DNA of 64,000 nucleotides from Maridesulfovibrio sp. (lineage in GTDB: Bacteria; Desulfobacterota; Desulfovibrionia; Desulfovibrionales; Desulfovibrionaceae): assembly GCF_963678865.1 (NCBI RefSeq), contig NZ_OY787459.1, positions 214,501 to 278,500 of the forward strand, in the 5' to 3' direction. The position numbers and the translations under genes were made by a program. The notes below the pieces were generated by a model, which was not told the origin of the DNA, did not search any database, and was given only the letters and a program-made list of their open reading frames with translations. Shown piece after piece: positions 61,974 to 64,000 of the stretch; position 1 is the first letter of the stretch, and the number at the start of each line of letters is the position of its first letter.

Positions 61974-62519
61974 ATGATCCTCAATGAACGACATATACAG
62001 CTTCTGAAGCACGTTAAAAGTTATTCTAAAATTCAAAGATATCACGGGTTATTGCCAAAAAGGGAAACTTTTCTTTACGATCCGGAGCTCATCGGCGAAC
62101 TTCTTGATGCGGGGCTGATTGATGAGGGGTGCATTTGTGTAGCCTGCGGCAACAATCTTGAGGGTTACAGGATTTCCAGAAAAGCCGAGAAAGAGTTTGA
62201 TAGACTGGGCATGGCTGTGAGGGATCAGGACTGGGAAACATTTTGCGGCATTAATGTTGAGGTTAATGAAATCCTGGATAAGGTTCATATCAGGGCTTTA
62301 ATAGATATTTTTCATTTCTCACGAATTTCACTTTTTCGTGGTATTGCCCCGAAGCGTCTGCTGCAGGAGGCTTTTACCGAAGATATCCTGAATGTCTTGC
62401 TTGATGTGGGGTATATCAATAAAATTTCCCTTAAGGGGCCGACTATATCGTATGAAAGCGGATTTGTTCTGGCCGACCGGGCTTCTCGGATGCTTAAGCA
62501 GGCCGGGTATGTGAAATAA
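61974..62519 (+). CDS. Unknown protein with two related winged-helix-like halves
   Basis: 181 residues. I do not recognise a family. Residues 1-75 and 105-180 look like two versions of one unit: each has a helix pair followed by 'L.D.G.I' (LIGELLDAGLIDEG and ILNVLLDVGYINKI) and a beta hairpin ending in a short basic helix (ISRKAEKEFDRLGMA and LADRASRMLKQAGYV). This is the look of tandem winged-helix modules, but DNA binding is not shown. One CxxC-like CVACG is in the first unit. A strong terminator follows. Confidence 0.65.
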   Translation: MILNERHIQLLKHVKSYSKIQRYHGLLPKRETFLYDPELIGELLDAGLIDEGCICVACGNNLEGYRISRKAEKEFDRLGMAVRDQDWETFCGINVEVNEILDKVHIRALIDIFHFSRISLFRGIAPKRLLQEAFTEDILNVLLDVGYINKISLKGPTISYESGFVLADRASRMLKQAGYVK

Positions 62520-62540
62520 GTTTATTTATAATCTATTGTT

Positions 62541-62575
62541 AAGGCCTCCCGGTGGTCCGGGAGGCCTTTTTTTAT
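62541..62575 (+). terminator. Terminator of the tandem winged-helix-like gene
   Basis: AAGGCCTCCCGG and CCGGGAGGCCTT form a perfect stem around a four-base loop, followed by a long T-rich tail. Confidence 0.9.
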
Positions 62576-62693
62576 TTTTCATAGCCATGAAGTGTTAATA
62601 TCTTGCTTTACCGGCTCTTAGTGTTGGATTTCAACATATAATTGGTATAGTCTTCACTGTACTCCATTAGTGCTCAAACTGTGAGGAAGTAAT

Positions 62694-64000
62694 ATGTCAG
62701 GCAAATTTTTGTGCATCCATGGCCATTTTTACCAGCCCCCTCGCGAAGATCCCTGGTTGGATATGATCTTTCCAGAAGGGAGCGCGGCTCCGTTCAGGCA
62801 TTGGAACGAACGCATCTGTCGGGAAAGTTATGCTCCGCTGGCATGGGCCAGACGAATGGGCAGTGCCGGAATTTTCGATATTATCAATTGTTATGAGTGG
62901 ATGAGTTTTAATGTTGGCCCAACCCTGTTTCGCTGGATAGAACGGTCCGAGCCGGAGCTCTATGCCAAGATTCTGGAAGGTGATGCGTTAAGTCTTCAAC
63001 GCTGGGGACACGGAAATGCTATTGCACAGATTTATCATCATGTGATTATGCCGCTTGCTTCGAAGCTGGACCGTGAAGCTGAGGTTGCATGGGCTATTGC
63101 TGATTTTGAATCACGTTTCAAACGCAAACCGGAAGGAATGTGGCTTTCCGAAACCGCCTGCAACACCGAAACCCTTGAAACTCTCGCTGATCACGGGATT
63201 ACTTTTACCCTGCTTGCTCCGCGACAGGCTGAAGCCGTTGCCGAAATTGGTTCCGATGAGTGGCAGGAGGTAGATGAACATTCTTTAAACATAAAAGAAC
63301 CGTATCTTGTTGAATTACCTTCAGGCAGGAATATTTCCATCTTCTTTTACGATGGAGGGCTGTCGCAGGCCATTGCTTTTGAAGGTCTGCTTAAGAATGG
63401 CGACGATTTCTGGAACAGGCTTTCCGGTGCTTCGTCTGAAGGCCTGCTTTCCATAGGCACTGACGGAGAAACTTACGGGCACCATGTTGAGTTCGGTGAA
63501 ATGGCACTGGCTTATGTGCTTTCTCAAGCACTTGAAGAGAGAGACGGTGTCTCGTTGCTCAATTACGGTGCTTATCTTGCCCAGCATCCGCCAACCCGTA
63601 AGGTGAAGATTCGAGAGGATTCATCATGGAGCTGTTATCACGGGATTGAACGCTGGCGTAGTGATTGCGGTTGTTGTACCGGAGGACATCCTGATTGGAA
63701 CCAGCAATGGCGGAAACCACTGCGTGAAGGTCTGGATGCAATAAAAGTTTTGATGGATGCTCACTATTTTAACTATGGGGATAAAATTTTCAAGGATTCC
63801 CGTGCCGCTCTGATTGAGTATGGTTCTGTTTTAAGCGGTATTCTTTCTGAAGATGATTTCTTCAAGCAGCATTTTACGGTCTCGAAGGGCAGTGCTGATG
63901 CCGACCTTGGCTGGAAACTTCTTTCCATGCAGAAATGGGCGCTTTCCTCTTTTGCAAGTTGCGGCTGGTTTTTTGATGATCTGGCCCGGCTTGAGCCGGT
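62694..64000 (+). CDS. GH57-family glycosidase (DUF3536-type), 3' end outside window
   Basis: 435 codons from ATG 62694 (GAGGAAG upstream) run open to the window edge. The N-terminus KFLCIHGHFYQPPREDPWLD carries the GH57 first-strand His (HxHxYQP). MWLSETACNTETLETLADHG near 145-165 holds the catalytic Glu, and LSIGTDGETYGHHVEFGEMA near 255-275 the Asp-containing motif. GH57 enzymes act on alpha-glucans (alpha-amylase, branching enzyme, 4-alpha-glucanotransferase). The DUF3536 long form is usual in this lineage. The substrate is not determined, and glycogen metabolism is likely. Confidence 0.88.
   Translation, partial: MSGKFLCIHGHFYQPPREDPWLDMIFPEGSAAPFRHWNERICRESYAPLAWARRMGSAGIFDIINCYEWMSFNVGPTLFRWIERSEPELYAKILEGDALSLQRWGHGNAIAQIYHHVIMPLASKLDREAEVAWAIADFESRFKRKPEGMWLSETACNTETLETLADHGITFTLLAPRQAEAVAEIGSDEWQEVDEHSLNIKEPYLVELPSGRNISIFFYDGGLSQAIAFEGLLKNGDDFWNRLSGASSEGLLSIGTDGETYGHHVEFGEMALAYVLSQALEERDGVSLLNYGAYLAQHPPTRKVKIREDSSWSCYHGIERWRSDCGCCTGGHPDWNQQWRKPLREGLDAIKVLMDAHYFNYGDKIFKDSRAALIEYGSVLSGILSEDDFFKQHFTVSKGSADADLGWKLLSMQKWALSSFASCGWFFDDLARLEP

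Noticed and set aside
1-64000. CRISPR array
   Set aside because: No regularly spaced direct repeats of 23-47 bases were seen; the only multi-copy sequences are the scattered palindromic repeats and the tRNA-His pair.
1-64000. A selenoprotein gene with in-frame TGA
   Set aside because: selA and selB prompted a look for coding regions that continue past TGA. None of the recognised genes is truncated at a TGA in a way that a selenocysteine would repair.

Overview
The window looks like a chromosomal segment from a Desulfovibrionaceae-type sulfate reducer (Desulfovibrio/Maridesulfovibrio-like). This is inferred from protein style and gene content: selA and selB, a CheZ next to c-di-GMP-type genes, a periplasmic-binding TRAP transporter, several small conserved proteins of that lineage, and a recurring intergenic palindromic repeat. 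I could not run a database search, so the genus is a judgement. No rRNA and no CRISPR array were seen. Four tRNA genes are present: Arg(TCT), two identical His(GTG) and Ser(GGA).

Bases 1-8828 are accessory DNA ending exactly at the 3' end of tRNA-Arg. From the left they hold the end of an OLD-type (Toprim) nuclease, an overlapping small UvrD-like helicase, and a third gene with a PD-(D/E)XK-like motif; together these look like a Gabija-type defence module with an extra partner. Next come an IS481-family insertion sequence, a decayed stretch, a helicase/primase-like replication protein with an AlpA-like regulator, and a large AT-rich gene of unknown function beside the tRNA. No integrase lies in the window.

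Bases 8970-33011 are mostly core genes on the + strand: folC, selA, an M18 aminopeptidase, selB, murA, comEC, a CheY-like regulator, ricT (PSP1), metG, carB, purF, a YkgJ-type cysteine-cluster protein and a class A penicillin-binding protein. A short minus-strand group (SlyX-like, an unknown 88-residue protein, FeoA-like) sits between metG and carB.

Bases 33166-43145 are on the minus strand. A compact operon encodes a cytidylyltransferase-PEP mutase fusion, phosphonopyruvate decarboxylase and an alcohol dehydrogenase, the same domain set that makes 2-hydroxyethylphosphonate and CMP-activates it at the start of fosfomycin biosynthesis, without the later fosfomycin enzymes. Then come pyrE, and a TRAP transporter (dctP-dctQ-dctM) run into an M20 amidohydrolase and pyrC. 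A divergent XRE regulator, a MIF-like protein, a U32 peptidase and pyrK-pyrD follow. Five de novo pyrimidine genes (carB, pyrE, pyrC, pyrK, pyrD) lie in the window but in separate transcription units.

Bases 48907-51829 hold a translationally coupled trio: a substrate-binding-like protein without signal peptide, a HypB/UreG-like GTPase and a soluble ABC ATPase. The first and third carry DUF1858/ScdA_N-like N-termini, and there is no membrane permease. An array of CTACAAA...TGTAG palindromes lies upstream. This is my leading candidate for an undescribed cytoplasmic system. Bases 53350-60619 form a long minus-strand block (ileS, lspA, lgt, a PLDc_N membrane protein, a CpoB/YbgF-like lipoprotein, a NIL-ferredoxin, a PilZ-like protein, cheZ). 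The right end carries a DUF493 protein, two unknown small genes and the start of a GH57-type glycosidase.
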